Below, one piece after another: positions 57,221 through 64,000 of a stretch of DNA of 64,000 nucleotides (the first letter of the stretch is position 1; each line of letters begins with the position of its first letter). Source of the stretch: Myroides phaeus (GTDB lineage: Bacteria; Bacteroidota; Bacteroidia; Flavobacteriales; Flavobacteriaceae); the NCBI RefSeq assembly GCF_009799805.1, contig NZ_CP047050.1:386001-450000 (forward strand). The letters run 5' to 3'. The position numbers were made by a program, and so were the translations under genes. Under the pieces are notes generated by a model. The model was not told the DNA's origin. It did no database searches and saw nothing but the letters and a program-made list of their open reading frames with translations.

Positions 57221-58120
57221 ATGAAAAACCTGAAAGGAATTTTTTTCGCATTAATTTCTTCTGGTACATTTGGTTTGGTGCCTTTGTTCTCCTTACCGTT
57301 AATTGTACCTGAATTGCGACCAGAAGGGGTGGCAGCTATCGGCATACCGACCATCCTATTTTACAGATTTCTATTTTCTTCTGCTACAATGGGAGCCGTA
57401 TGTGTGTATAAGAAAACAAGTTTAAAAATATCTATTAAAGATTTAGCAGTCGTCTTTTTCTTGGCGTTATTGTATGCCGCAACAGCCAAGTTTATTGTTG
57501 ACTCTTATGAATACATCGCAAGTGGTTTAGCAACAACAGTTCACTTTTTATATCCCATCTTTGTAAGTATTGTGATGATTCTTTTCTACAAAGAAAAGAA
57601 ATCAATAGTCCTATTAATCGCTTCTTTACTTTCTCTAATAGGAGTTGGAATGATGTGTTGGCACGGAGAACCATCTCCGGCTTTGTTTAAAGGACTTATC
57701 TTAGCTGCGATAACAATCTTTACATACGGACTATATATCGTCGGTTTAAACAAGTCGAGAATTGCAGATATGAACTTTGACTCTTTAACGTTCTATGTAT
57801 TGTTAATGGGCTGTTTAATCTTCTTATTCTATTGTTTGGTAACAACAGGTATAGAACCAATCACTTTAAAAAACGATTGGATGAACTTAATTTTATTAGG
57901 TTTCTTTGCAACGTTTATATCTGATTTATGCTTAGTATTAGCAGTAAAACACGCGGGATCAACAATTACTTCTATTTTAGGTTCAATGGAACCTGTAGTA
58001 GCTGTTTTAGTAGGTACATTGTTCTTTGCTGAACACTTTGATTTTATCTCAGGTATTGGACTAATGTTTGTTTTACTATCTGTAACACTTGTTATTCTAT
58101 TTAATAAAAAGCCTACTTAA
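57221..58120 (+). CDS. EamA family (DMT superfamily) transporter
   Basis: 299 residues with ten predicted transmembrane helices in the two-repeat EamA layout. First half: GIFFALISSGTFGLVPLF, FYRFLFSSATMG, SGLATTVHFLYPIFV; second half: ITIFTYGLYIVGL, VLAVKHAGSTITSILGSMEP, which closes with the EP signature of the family. Members export amino acids or other metabolites; the substrate is unknown. It is a single gene with its own promoter and terminator. Confidence 0.9.
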   Translation: MKNLKGIFFALISSGTFGLVPLFSLPLIVPELRPEGVAAIGIPTILFYRFLFSSATMGAVCVYKKTSLKISIKDLAVVFFLALLYAATAKFIVDSYEYIASGLATTVHFLYPIFVSIVMILFYKEKKSIVLLIASLLSLIGVGMMCWHGEPSPALFKGLILAAITIFTYGLYIVGLNKSRIADMNFDSLTFYVLLMGCLIFLFYCLVTTGIEPITLKNDWMNLILLGFFATFISDLCLVLAVKHAGSTITSILGSMEPVVAVLVGTLFFAEHFDFISGIGLMFVLLSVTLVILFNKKPT

Positions 58121-58140
58121 GGCAACTTTATATAACAACA

Positions 58141-58177
58141 AAAACTCCGCTTCAGTACTAAACCGAAGCGGAGTTTT
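58141..58177. terminator. Terminator of the EamA gene, shared with the converging small membrane gene
   Basis: A 13-bp stem AAAACTCCGCTTC with its complement, an 11-base loop and a T-run on the plus strand. Confidence 0.8.
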
Positions 58178-58197
58178 TTTATAGGATAATTAAATAT

Positions 58198-58431
58198 TTA
58201 CTTCATTTCGAGTTGTCCTTTCCCTTTACTTAAAGTAAGTACCAGCCATATTAAAGCACCTTCAAACAATAGTGAAATACCTAAATAAACATAAAAATCT
58301 ACTGCCTTTAAGTAAGTATTATAATCAAAAATAGATACTCCTTTCCCCTCAAAATAAAATTGATAAAAGCTATATAAAACAAGGAGTACTAATAATAAAA
58401 TTAGCGCTATTTGGTAAAAAGTCTTTTTCAT
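58198..58431 (-). CDS. Small membrane protein, unknown
   Basis: 77 residues with two transmembrane helices (about 6-25 and 48-67) separated by a polar loop FEGKGVSIFDYNTYLKAVD. It ends with a Lys-rich tail. No family is recognised. It is the last of a run of three leftward small membrane genes and follows the VanZ-like gene by 47 bases, so it may be in the same transcript. Confidence 0.65.
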   Translation of the reverse strand: MKKTFYQIALILLLVLLVLYSFYQFYFEGKGVSIFDYNTYLKAVDFYVYLGISLLFEGALIWLVLTLSKGKGQLEMK

Positions 58432-58478
58432 AAGTTAATCTTCTTTGAATTAAAAATACGAAAAAAAACTATTCTGAA

Positions 58479-58844
58479 TTACTTCTTTGAAGATGGAATG
58501 TACTTCTTTTGGATAAAATAAAAAGCAATACCACCTGCGATATAACAGAGAACATCAATGAAATCGCCAGTATATCTGGGATTATGCTGAGGTAAATACC
58601 ATTCAAAATACACTGAAAAATAAAAGACAATAGTCATAATCATCAAAGGAGATAATAGAAAGGTATAGCCTTTCCATTGTTTTAAAACTGCTAAAGTAAG
58701 CCACGCAGTAAGAGGTACTGCTAATAAATCGTTGACATAATTATTGACAAAAGAAGGTAGTACTATCCCCAATCGTTGCAGTACATATATTATAACTCCA
58801 AGAAGCAACATACCGATAAACAACCTATGTTTTAATATTCTCAC
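58479..58844 (-). CDS. VanZ-like small membrane protein
   Basis: 121 residues from a GTG at 58844. Four hydrophobic helices include VIIYVLQRLGIVLP, NDLLAVPLTAWLTLAVL and YTGDFIDVLCYIAGGIAFYF; the last resembles the VanZ-type D-x2-D-x-Y-G motif. The frame runs further up to an ATG at 58904, but the GTG overlaps the stop of the upstream gene in a GTGA, the typical coupled start, and gives a basic N-terminus before the first helix. Confidence 0.65.
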   Translation of the reverse strand: MRILKHRLFIGMLLLGVIIYVLQRLGIVLPSFVNNYVNDLLAVPLTAWLTLAVLKQWKGYTFLLSPLMIMTIVFYFSVYFEWYLPQHNPRYTGDFIDVLCYIAGGIAFYFIQKKYIPSSKK

Positions 58845-59155
58845 GCTACTACCACTCCAATAAACCAAGCAATAAACATCACTATTGCCATAAATACTAT
58901 CCAAACACCATAGATGAGTTTAAACACTAATCTTACCAATAACCAACGATGATTAGTCATTGCACTAAAAAAGCGATCCACTTTACTTGGTCCCTTTAAT
59001 ATTTCGATGCGTTCTTTCTCTTTAATGTAGTCTTGTCTTTCTTGCTCACGACGCTTTACTAAATCAAGTATAGCACCACAATGTTCACATTCTTCAGCAT
59101 TAGCATTGAACTCTCCACAGTTATAACATCGAATATGAACTTGACCTTTTGACAT
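58841..59155 (-). CDS. Zinc-ribbon membrane protein
   Basis: 104 residues. Near the start two CxxC pairs (CYNCGEFNANAEECEHCG) form a zinc ribbon. A charged helical linker (KRREQERQDYIKEKERIEIL) is followed by one or two transmembrane helices (about 70-102) at the C-terminus. The function is unknown. It precedes and is coupled to the VanZ-like gene, and has a TAGTTTTG box 18 bases before its ATG. Confidence 0.8.
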   Translation of the reverse strand: MSKGQVHIRCYNCGEFNANAEECEHCGAILDLVKRREQERQDYIKEKERIEILKGPSKVDRFFSAMTNHRWLLVRLVFKLIYGVWIVFMAIVMFIAWFIGVVVA

Positions 59156-59173
59156 CTTTTATTTAAATCTGTT

Positions 59174-59181
59174 CAAAACTA
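59174..59181 (-). promoter_or_regulatory. -7 promoter box (TAGTTTTG) of the zinc-ribbon operon
   Basis: A match to TAnnTTTG, 18 bases upstream of the ATG; no -33 TTG at the standard distance. Confidence 0.5.
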
Positions 59182-59199
59182 CATTTTTACATTAAAATA

Positions 59200-59235
59200 A
59201 AAAAGTCTTTGTACATAACTATACAAAGACTTTTT
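59200..59235 (-). terminator. Terminator of the HugZ-like gene
   Basis: A 14-bp perfect stem AAAAAGTCTTTGTA with its complement, an 8-base AT-rich loop and a T-run on the minus strand. Confidence 0.8.
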
Positions 59236-59265
59236 CGATAAAATATATAAAGCTAATTACATCTA

Positions 59266-59811
59266 CTATTTTGTATGAGCATTATGTGCTCCGTGCATTC
59301 CTCTTCTGTGCTCCATTACTTCTAAATTCTCATCAACGAAATACGCACTACCAAATCCGTTTACATAAGATCCTTTTACTGGTTTGAAGTTGAACATAAT
59401 AAAGTCTTCTAAGTCACCTAATACCTCAACAACTTTACCGTGTCTTTCTTTTAAGTCTACCATTGCCTTTTCATATAATGGATTCTCTTTTCCCACTAAT
59501 TCTGCAACTGTATCTAAAGTTAGACGATGTCTTGCATATAATTGTTTAGAAGCACTCTCATCTTCTACAAACATAAAAGATACTTGCTTTCTATCTCTCA
59601 AGTTCTTTGTGTGTTTAGCCATAAAAGAAACTAAGATTTGAAAGTCGTTTCCAACTCTTGAATAAGGTGCAGTACTTACCAAAGGAGTTCCATCTTCATT
59701 GATTGTAGCCATCATAATTGACTTGCATTCATTGATTAACTCTTCAACTTTTGGAGCTTTTGGTTTCACTTTACTTTGGTCGAAATTTGGGTTTGTTGTA
59801 TTTGTACTCAT
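59266..59811 (-). CDS. Pyridoxamine-5'-phosphate-oxidase-fold protein, HugZ/HutZ-like
   Basis: 181 residues with a split-barrel flavin-fold. VEELINECKSIMMATINEDG and LVSTAPYSRVGNDFQILVSF match the family, and VKGSYVNGFGSAYFVDEN corresponds to the GFG motif of the haem-utilization HugZ/HutZ branch. The tail HRRGMHGAHNAHTK holds several His that could bind haem, as a C-terminal His does in HugZ. HugZ-like proteins bind or degrade haem for iron. It is a single gene; no other haem gene is adjacent. Confidence 0.8.
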   Translation of the reverse strand: MSTNTTNPNFDQSKVKPKAPKVEELINECKSIMMATINEDGTPLVSTAPYSRVGNDFQILVSFMAKHTKNLRDRKQVSFMFVEDESASKQLYARHRLTLDTVAELVGKENPLYEKAMVDLKERHGKVVEVLGDLEDFIMFNFKPVKGSYVNGFGSAYFVDENLEVMEHRRGMHGAHNAHTK

Positions 59812-59940
59812 GATTATGCTATTTAATTATAATGCGAATATAATAAATTATTTAAACTAAATAAAAATAACTATATCTGTATTTATCCTATTTTTTAAAA
59901 TTTAACTAAGTGTTAATTAGCACAAAAGCTTTTTAAAACA

Positions 59941-59972
59941 ACAAAAGCGAAGAAATAATCCCTCGCTTTTGT
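59941..59972 (-). terminator. Terminator of the GNAT gene
   Basis: A 10-bp stem ACAAAAGCGA/TCGCTTTTGT with a 12-base loop, 28 bases after the GNAT stop. Confidence 0.65.
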
Positions 59973-59999
59973 TATATGTAAAAACATCTTCAATACCTT

Positions 60000-60533
60000 T
60001 TAAATATCGTACTGATAAATATAATCATCCATTACATACCCATTGCCAATATCAAATGTTTCTGACTTGATACATTTCAACCCATTTCGCTCATAGAAGC
60101 TAATTGCTTTGGTATTTTGCTTATTCACTGTTAAGTATACAGCAGTAGCCTTTTGTGCTTTGGCATAGTCAATAACACGCGCCAACATCACCTTACCTAC
60201 TCCCTTTTGTTGTTGGTCTGTATCTACATATATCTTAGAAAGAAATACGCGATTGTCTTCCATCAGTTTGTAGTCCAAATATCCTAATAGTTGGTTGTTC
60301 TCAACATACAATTCCCATACATAGCCTTGTTCTATTTCTCCAAATATTCTCTCGTTGCTATACATCATTGGCAACATATAAGCTATCTGCTCTTCTGTAA
60401 TAATTGTACCATAAGTCTTTGGCCAAATCTTATCTGCTAACGGGCGAATTAATTGAACATTATTTCTATTAACTAAATGAAAACCGTTTGTTGCACTAAT
60501 AATAGTACTATCTGCTGCTATATTAATTTGCAT
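60000..60533 (-). CDS. GNAT family N-acetyltransferase
   Basis: 177 residues. The acetyl-CoA motif A is QQQKGVGKVMLARVIDYAKA near 110-129, with YVDTDQ before it and SFYERNGLKCIKSET (motif B) after. The substrate is unknown. It is a single gene between the HugZ-like gene and the XRE pair. An imperfect -7-like TATTCTTG is near 60570. Confidence 0.88.
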   Translation of the reverse strand: MQINIAADSTIISATNGFHLVNRNNVQLIRPLADKIWPKTYGTIITEEQIAYMLPMMYSNERIFGEIEQGYVWELYVENNQLLGYLDYKLMEDNRVFLSKIYVDTDQQQKGVGKVMLARVIDYAKAQKATAVYLTVNKQNTKAISFYERNGLKCIKSETFDIGNGYVMDDYIYQYDI

Positions 60534-60607
60534 AACTATGTAATTGTTATATTAACTCTGAATAACAAGAATACGATTTGTTTATCAAGTATGAAATACT
60601 TTTTTAA

Positions 60608-60808
60608 TCAATCACTCTCCTCCAAACTAAACAATTCCTCAACTGTAGTCTTGAGAAACTTACTCAGTTTTAAGGCTAATACAGTAGAAGGAACATACCG
60701 ATTCGCTTCTATAGAATTAACTGTCTGTCGAGAAACAGTTAACAAATCAGCTAATTCCTGCTGGGTTAATCCGCAACGAGTACGTTCTATTTTTACGTTA
60801 TTCTTCAT
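60608..60808 (-). CDS. XRE-family transcriptional regulator (Cro/CI-type helix-turn-helix)
   Basis: 66 residues that form one helix-turn-helix domain: IERTRCGLTQQELADLLTVS is the recognition region, followed by RQTVNSIEANRYVPSTVLAL and a short tail FSLEESD. Its start overlaps the end of the upstream membrane-protein gene by 11 bases, so the two are coupled. Such short regulators next to a small multi-pass membrane protein are common; the regulator often controls its own operon. A matching dyad overlaps the operon promoter. Confidence 0.9.
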   Translation of the reverse strand: MKNNVKIERTRCGLTQQELADLLTVSRQTVNSIEANRYVPSTVLALKLSKFLKTTVEELFSLEESD

Positions 60809-61205
60809 TGTTACTTTTTTTCAATTTTCGCAATTGCAGTTCAAACATTAAAGTTATAAAAACCATCATTGTAAATACTCCCATTCCTGCTGATATCCGC
60901 CCAATCTCTTCTTCGTCTGCAACAAGGCTAAAAATATTATTTATTAACACATATATTATCAAAAAAACAATAGCACCTGTCATCGTGTTTAATCTCAACT
61001 GCACAAACATTTCGTCATCCTCTTTTCTTTTTGTCCAAAACAATATCAACAAAGCTAAACTGACAATTGTAAGCATAATTTCTTTGCTGTAATCTCCATA
61101 TTGTTTTAGAAAATCTCTAAACACAAAAGCTATAATAATGTCTAATAATATTATAGCAATTACTACCCATTTAAAGTAGTTTGGAAATAAAGGTAAGTTT
61201 CTCAT
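60798..61205 (-). CDS. Four-helix membrane protein, partner of the XRE regulator
   Basis: 135 residues with four transmembrane helices (VVIAIILLDIIIAFVF, IMLTIVSLALLILFW, GAIVFLIIYVLINNIF, VFTMMVFITLMFEL), the DUF2178-like layout seen in XRE-coupled pairs. It is the first gene of the pair. The promoter region has a TGTAAA-N6-TTTACA dyad overlapping the -7 box. Its function is not known; sensing a membrane signal is a possibility only. Confidence 0.75.
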   Translation of the reverse strand: MRNLPLFPNYFKWVVIAIILLDIIIAFVFRDFLKQYGDYSKEIMLTIVSLALLILFWTKRKEDDEMFVQLRLNTMTGAIVFLIIYVLINNIFSLVADEEEIGRISAGMGVFTMMVFITLMFELQLRKLKKSNNEE

Positions 61206-61226
61206 AAGTTTTAAATTTTATAGTCA

Positions 61227-61257
61227 CAAATGTAAAATAAACTTTACAATTAGACAA
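61227..61257 (-). promoter_or_regulatory. Promoter of the membrane-protein/XRE operon (TTG-N20-TACATTTG)
   Basis: TACATTTG at 61234-61227 and a TTG at 61257-61255, spaced by 20 bases, 22 bases before the ATG. Confidence 0.7.
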
Positions 61258-61269
61258 ACAAACTTTACA
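61231..61269. promoter_or_regulatory. Candidate XRE operator: TGTAAA-N6-TTTACA dyad plus a third half-site
   Basis: TGTAAA (61231-61236) and TTTACA (61243-61248) are an inverted pair overlapping the -7 box. A further TTTACA at 61264-61269 lies 21 bases (two helical turns) from the second. This fits autoregulation by the adjacent XRE protein. Confidence 0.5.
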
Positions 61270-61348
61270 TCAAAAACAATACATTAATGATGTCACACAC
61301 AAAACATACTTACTATCTCTAACCCTACGATTACTTGATAATCCTCCC

Positions 61349-61459
61349 ACAATTGTCCGACTATTCTCCGACAAAAATAATTCTATCCCAGTATTTTCGG
61401 GCTATACAGGGATTATACACGAACAATTGTCGGACAATTGTCGGATAATTGTTGAACAA
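61349..61459. repeat. Palindromic intergenic element C with 11-bp tandem arrays
   Basis: ACAATTGTCCGAC (61349-61361) and GTCGGACAATTGT (61429-61441) are exact complements. The right part is an 11-bp tandem array, unit ACAATTGTCGG, with three units at 61423-61455 (the third diverged) and a partial fourth; the left part holds two such units on the other strand. A nested ATCCC/GGGAT (61385-61389 and 61409-61413) lies between. It shares 16 of 17 bases with element A, 33 kb away. Confidence 0.65.
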
Positions 61460-61714
61460 GCTACTTATATTCCATCTATATATTGGTTATACTAACATTC
61501 CGAATCTACCTCTACAAGTGGTTAAAAAGCAGTATATCACAAAAATAAAGTTTTAAATTCCTAACTAAAAATATCCCATTTCCCTTTATAATAGATCGAA
61601 AACAACTAAAAAAGTAAACAACTACATCATATTAGTTTCAAAAAAAGACTAAAATAGTTCCTATTACCCTCAATTTAAACTAAGGTTAAGACAATAAACT
61701 ATTTAACCAAAAAA

Positions 61715-61752
61715 ATAAGGGCTGTACTCTCATTTTAGAATACAGCCCTTAT
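61715..61752 (-). terminator. Terminator of pepA
   Basis: A 12-bp stem ATAAGGGCTGTA/TACAGCCCTTAT with a 14-base loop, 29 bases after the pepA stop, with a T-run on the minus strand. Confidence 0.8.
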
Positions 61753-61780
61753 CCAAATTATATAACGTTTAACTACAAAA

Positions 61781-63172
61781 TTATCCTTTGTAATTTGTCA
61801 AGAAGTCAACTAATGTACGTACTCCACTACCAGTACCACCGTTTCCTTTGTAATCTCTTGGAGAATCCATCCAAGCTGGACCAGCGATATCAATGTGTAC
61901 ATATGGATGTTTAGCGAAGTGCTCTAAGAATTTACCAGCTGTGATAGTACCAGCAAAACGTCCTCCAATATTCTTCATATCAGCTACGTTTGATTTTAAT
62001 AAATCTTTGTAGTCATCCCAGAATGGCAATTGTGCTAAACGTTCGTGAACATTGTAACCAGACTTAACGATGTCTTGAATAACATTTTCTTCGTTACCCA
62101 TAATACAAGAAGCCATATCTCCTGCTACTACTAATGCTGCTCCTGTTAATGTAGCTGCGTCAATAATAACTGCAGGTTCATATTGGTTAGCATAAGCAAT
62201 AGCATCAGCTAAAATCATACGTCCTTCTGCATCTGTGTTCAATACTTCAATTGTCGTTCCATCATACATAGTAATAACGTCACCAGGTGCATAAGCATCT
62301 CCACCAGGACGGTTATCAGTAGCAGGAATTAATCCAATTACGTGAACGTTTACTTCGTTTAATGCCGCAGCATAAATAGTACCTGCCATACAAGCAGCCC
62401 CCCCCATATCACTCTTCATTGAGTCCATAGATCCCGCTGTTGGTTTTAAACTTAAACCTCCTGTATCATATACAACACCTTTACCAACTAATACAATTGG
62501 TTTTTTGTTGATTGGGTTAGCAGGTTTGTACTCCATTACTGTAAATGTTGGTTGCTCAACAGAACCTCTGTTTACAGCTAATAAACCACCCATTTTCAAC
62601 TCTTCAATTTCTTTGCGCTCTAAAACTTTTACAGAGAAATTAGCTTCTTTTCCTAACAATTCAATCTCTTTCGATAATTGTGTTGCAGTTAAAAAGTTTA
62701 CCGGCTCATTTACCATTGTACGTGCCCAATAAACAGCTTTGATTGTATTGTTTAAGTCAGCGATTTGCTTTGCAGTGAAATCTCCTTTTACCTCAACATT
62801 AGTTAAAGCGTATTTCATTTCCTCTGCTTCCTTGAAGTATTTCAAGAATTGGTAGTTAGACAACATAAACCCTTCAGCTAATGCTAAAGTAGCTTCACCG
62901 TTTCCAACGATGCTTAAGTTATCTGCTTTCTTATCTAATTGTTTGCGGATATTAAATCCTGCTAAACGCATTTTTTCTAAATCTGTATTCTCTTTTACGA
63001 AGAAGAAATATTGACTTCCTACTTTAGCGAAGTCCTCTTCTTTTTTGCTTTCTTCAAAGCTTTTTACGAAGTCATTTAAAAACTCAGGAACAACTACAGC
63101 TCCTTTATTGTCTTTGCTTAAAACGAAAACTACATTTCCGTTTGTCTTAACGTCATTTACAAGTTGTATCAT
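61781..63172 (-). CDS. pepA: Leucyl aminopeptidase (M17)
   Basis: 463 residues. The catalytic half contains the M17 signature NTDAEGRMILADAI near residue 313 and the metal-binding motifs LVGKGVVYDTGGLSLKPTAG and SDMGGAACMAG. The N-terminal half is the less conserved domain. It removes N-terminal residues from cytoplasmic peptides using two metal ions. It has its own TATATTTG box 21 bases before the ATG. It completes a set of peptidases with S46, M3 and M28 in this window. Confidence 0.95.
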   Translation of the reverse strand: MIQLVNDVKTNGNVVFVLSKDNKGAVVVPEFLNDFVKSFEESKKEEDFAKVGSQYFFFVKENTDLEKMRLAGFNIRKQLDKKADNLSIVGNGEATLALAEGFMLSNYQFLKYFKEAEEMKYALTNVEVKGDFTAKQIADLNNTIKAVYWARTMVNEPVNFLTATQLSKEIELLGKEANFSVKVLERKEIEELKMGGLLAVNRGSVEQPTFTVMEYKPANPINKKPIVLVGKGVVYDTGGLSLKPTAGSMDSMKSDMGGAACMAGTIYAAALNEVNVHVIGLIPATDNRPGGDAYAPGDVITMYDGTTIEVLNTDAEGRMILADAIAYANQYEPAVIIDAATLTGAALVVAGDMASCIMGNEENVIQDIVKSGYNVHERLAQLPFWDDYKDLLKSNVADMKNIGGRFAGTITAGKFLEHFAKHPYVHIDIAGPAWMDSPRDYKGNGGTGSGVRTLVDFLTNYKG

Positions 63173-63193
63173 CTTTGTGTATTTATATTATTG

Positions 63194-63201
63194 CAAATAT
63201 A
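63194..63201 (-). promoter_or_regulatory. -7 promoter box (TATATTTG) of pepA
   Basis: An exact TAnnTTTG, 21 bases upstream of the ATG; the nearest TTG is only 14 bases further up. Confidence 0.55.
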
Positions 63202-63229
63202 CATTTTTTTAGACTCAACTAAAAAAACA

Positions 63230-64000
63230 CTATACTTGAGTTTCAGAAAAGCTTTCCAACACCACCAAAAGCCACCATACAATAGGTACACTTTCAACCC
63301 AAAAAAGGGTGTATATCTTCGTTCTCTCTCTTGAAGCATACCAAATAAAGAAAAGAGTTAGCAACACAATAACAAGATTATTGCAAGCTTGGATAGGTTG
63401 ATAACCTACTTTAAAAAATTCGATTACATAAAAGGGAATTAACAATAATGTCAACATCCATTTGGTATTGACAACCCCTAAAGTTTGAGGTAATGTTTTT
63501 AGTTTACTATCGTCAAATTGCAAGTCCACTATCTCGAAAATCCCTATTAATATCAGCACCAAGATAAAACGTTGTGCAAACTTAATTCCAATGTCCCAAC
63601 TCAATTCCAATCCTGCATTAACAATCGGAACAATCAAAGTAACTGTTGCCCAACAAAGGCAAACTATATAAACTTTTAACCCTGCCCAATTGCGGAGGTT
63701 CGGTATTTTATCATTGATAGGAATAGCGTAAAAAACAGATAGTAATAGGAGACTAACCGTTACTAATTGTGCCTTTAAATTAAGCAAGAAAAAACAGATT
63801 GTACCTACAACTAATGCTAATAAACTAACAGCAACTATCGTCTTGAATTTACGGGATAAGCTATATCTATGACGATATACAAAATCGGCATATTTAATAA
63901 AGTTGTATGAAAAAAGTGTTCCTGTGAACGCCATAGCAGAAACAACACCATCAAATGGCAATCGACAAAAGTAAAAGGTCATTTGTACCAGAGCGAAAAC
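63230..64000 (-). CDS. UbiA-like prenyltransferase-family membrane protein (partial, N-terminus outside window)
   Basis: 257 visible residues. An ATG lies at 63982, but the frame continues upstream without a stop to base 64000 (VFALVQMTFYF), as in homologues with a longer N-terminus, so the start is beyond the window. Seven or eight transmembrane helices are seen. VDLQFDDSKLKTLPQTLG corresponds to the second Asp motif of UbiA proteins; the first is less clear (SYNFIKYADF). The substrate is unknown. It ends 58 bases before pepA with no terminator seen, so it may be co-transcribed into pepA, which also has its own -7 box. Confidence 0.75.
   Translation of the reverse strand, partial: VFALVQMTFYFCRLPFDGVVSAMAFTGTLFSYNFIKYADFVYRHRYSLSRKFKTIVAVSLLALVVGTICFFLLNLKAQLVTVSLLLLSVFYAIPINDKIPNLRNWAGLKVYIVCLCWATVTLIVPIVNAGLELSWDIGIKFAQRFILVLILIGIFEIVDLQFDDSKLKTLPQTLGVVNTKWMLTLLLIPFYVIEFFKVGYQPIQACNNLVIVLLTLFFIWYASRERTKIYTLFWVESVPIVWWLLVVLESFSETQV

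Larger units (their letters stand above)
61270..61780. other. Intergenic region upstream of the XRE operon
   Basis: About 510 bases before the pepA stop. It contains palindromic element C (61349-61459, separate entry) and the pepA terminator (61715-61752). The rest (61460-61700) is AT-rich with no recognisable frame, repeat or RNA. Confidence 0.6.

Noticed and set aside
58845..58904. ATG start at 58904 for the VanZ-like gene.
   Set aside because: It would put 20 residues with no homology inside the upstream gene; the GTGA overlap start at 58844 fits coupled translation.
61349..61459. Considered as a small CRISPR array.
   Set aside because: The repeats are 11 bp, contiguous without spacers, and in both orientations; no cas genes are present.

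Overview
The window comes from an AT-rich member of the Bacteroidota, most likely family Flavobacteriaceae (Flavobacterium/Myroides-like; genus not resolvable from this alone). Four things point there. At least 17 genes or operons have the Bacteroidota-type -7 box TAnnTTTG just upstream, several with a TTG 18-22 bases further up. Start codons lack Shine-Dalgarno sequences, even in the ribosomal protein genes. Ribosomal proteins S14 and L36 are the zinc-free forms. The protein content is typical: a TonB receptor, an S46 dipeptidyl peptidase, RarA, pirin, an alpha-2-macroglobulin and a UbiA-like membrane protein.

Layout. 1-3319: a TonB-dependent receptor cut by the left edge, then a two-gene operon of guanidino-group hydrolases (a DDAH-like enzyme and CtlX). 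3344-7596: gltA, eno and carA, each with its own terminator and the last two with clear promoters. 7602-24693: one continuous ribosomal cluster read leftward, with the str (rpsL-rpsG-fusA), S10, spc and alpha blocks fused in order and ending at rplQ. A single TTG-N19-TAnnTTTG promoter lies before rpsL, and two internal hairpins (21180-21215 and 9795-9848) may tune expression within the cluster. 25035-34575: housekeeping genes (rlmB, a conserved unknown, rhomboid protease, rarA, a HAD nucleotidase, radC, a K+/H+ antiporter, mpl, a small membrane protein).

34587-42512: an uncharacterised overlapping pair (a lipoprotein and a large exported repeat-like protein), the S46 peptidase, obgE, adk and hpt. 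43105-48017: purK-purE, an M3 oligopeptidase and a small lipoprotein. 48110-56865: a pirin, a 2025-residue alpha-2-macroglobulin-like protein carrying a TonB-plug-like insert, and an M28 aminopeptidase. 57181-64000: an EamA transporter, three small membrane proteins, a HugZ-like protein, a GNAT, an XRE regulator with its membrane partner, leucyl aminopeptidase, and a UbiA-like membrane protein cut by the right edge.

No rRNA, tRNA, CRISPR, insertion sequence, integrase or prophage gene was found; this is conserved core chromosome. The least explained material is in the intergenic regions: three GC-richer palindromic elements (27937-28018, 44961-45064, 61349-61459), two of which share a 17-base core with one mismatch, an orphan promoter/terminator unit (42703-42855), and the two hairpins in the ribosomal cluster. 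Among proteins, the alpha-2-macroglobulin with the plug-like insert and the lipoprotein/repeat-protein pair are the most promising for new biology.
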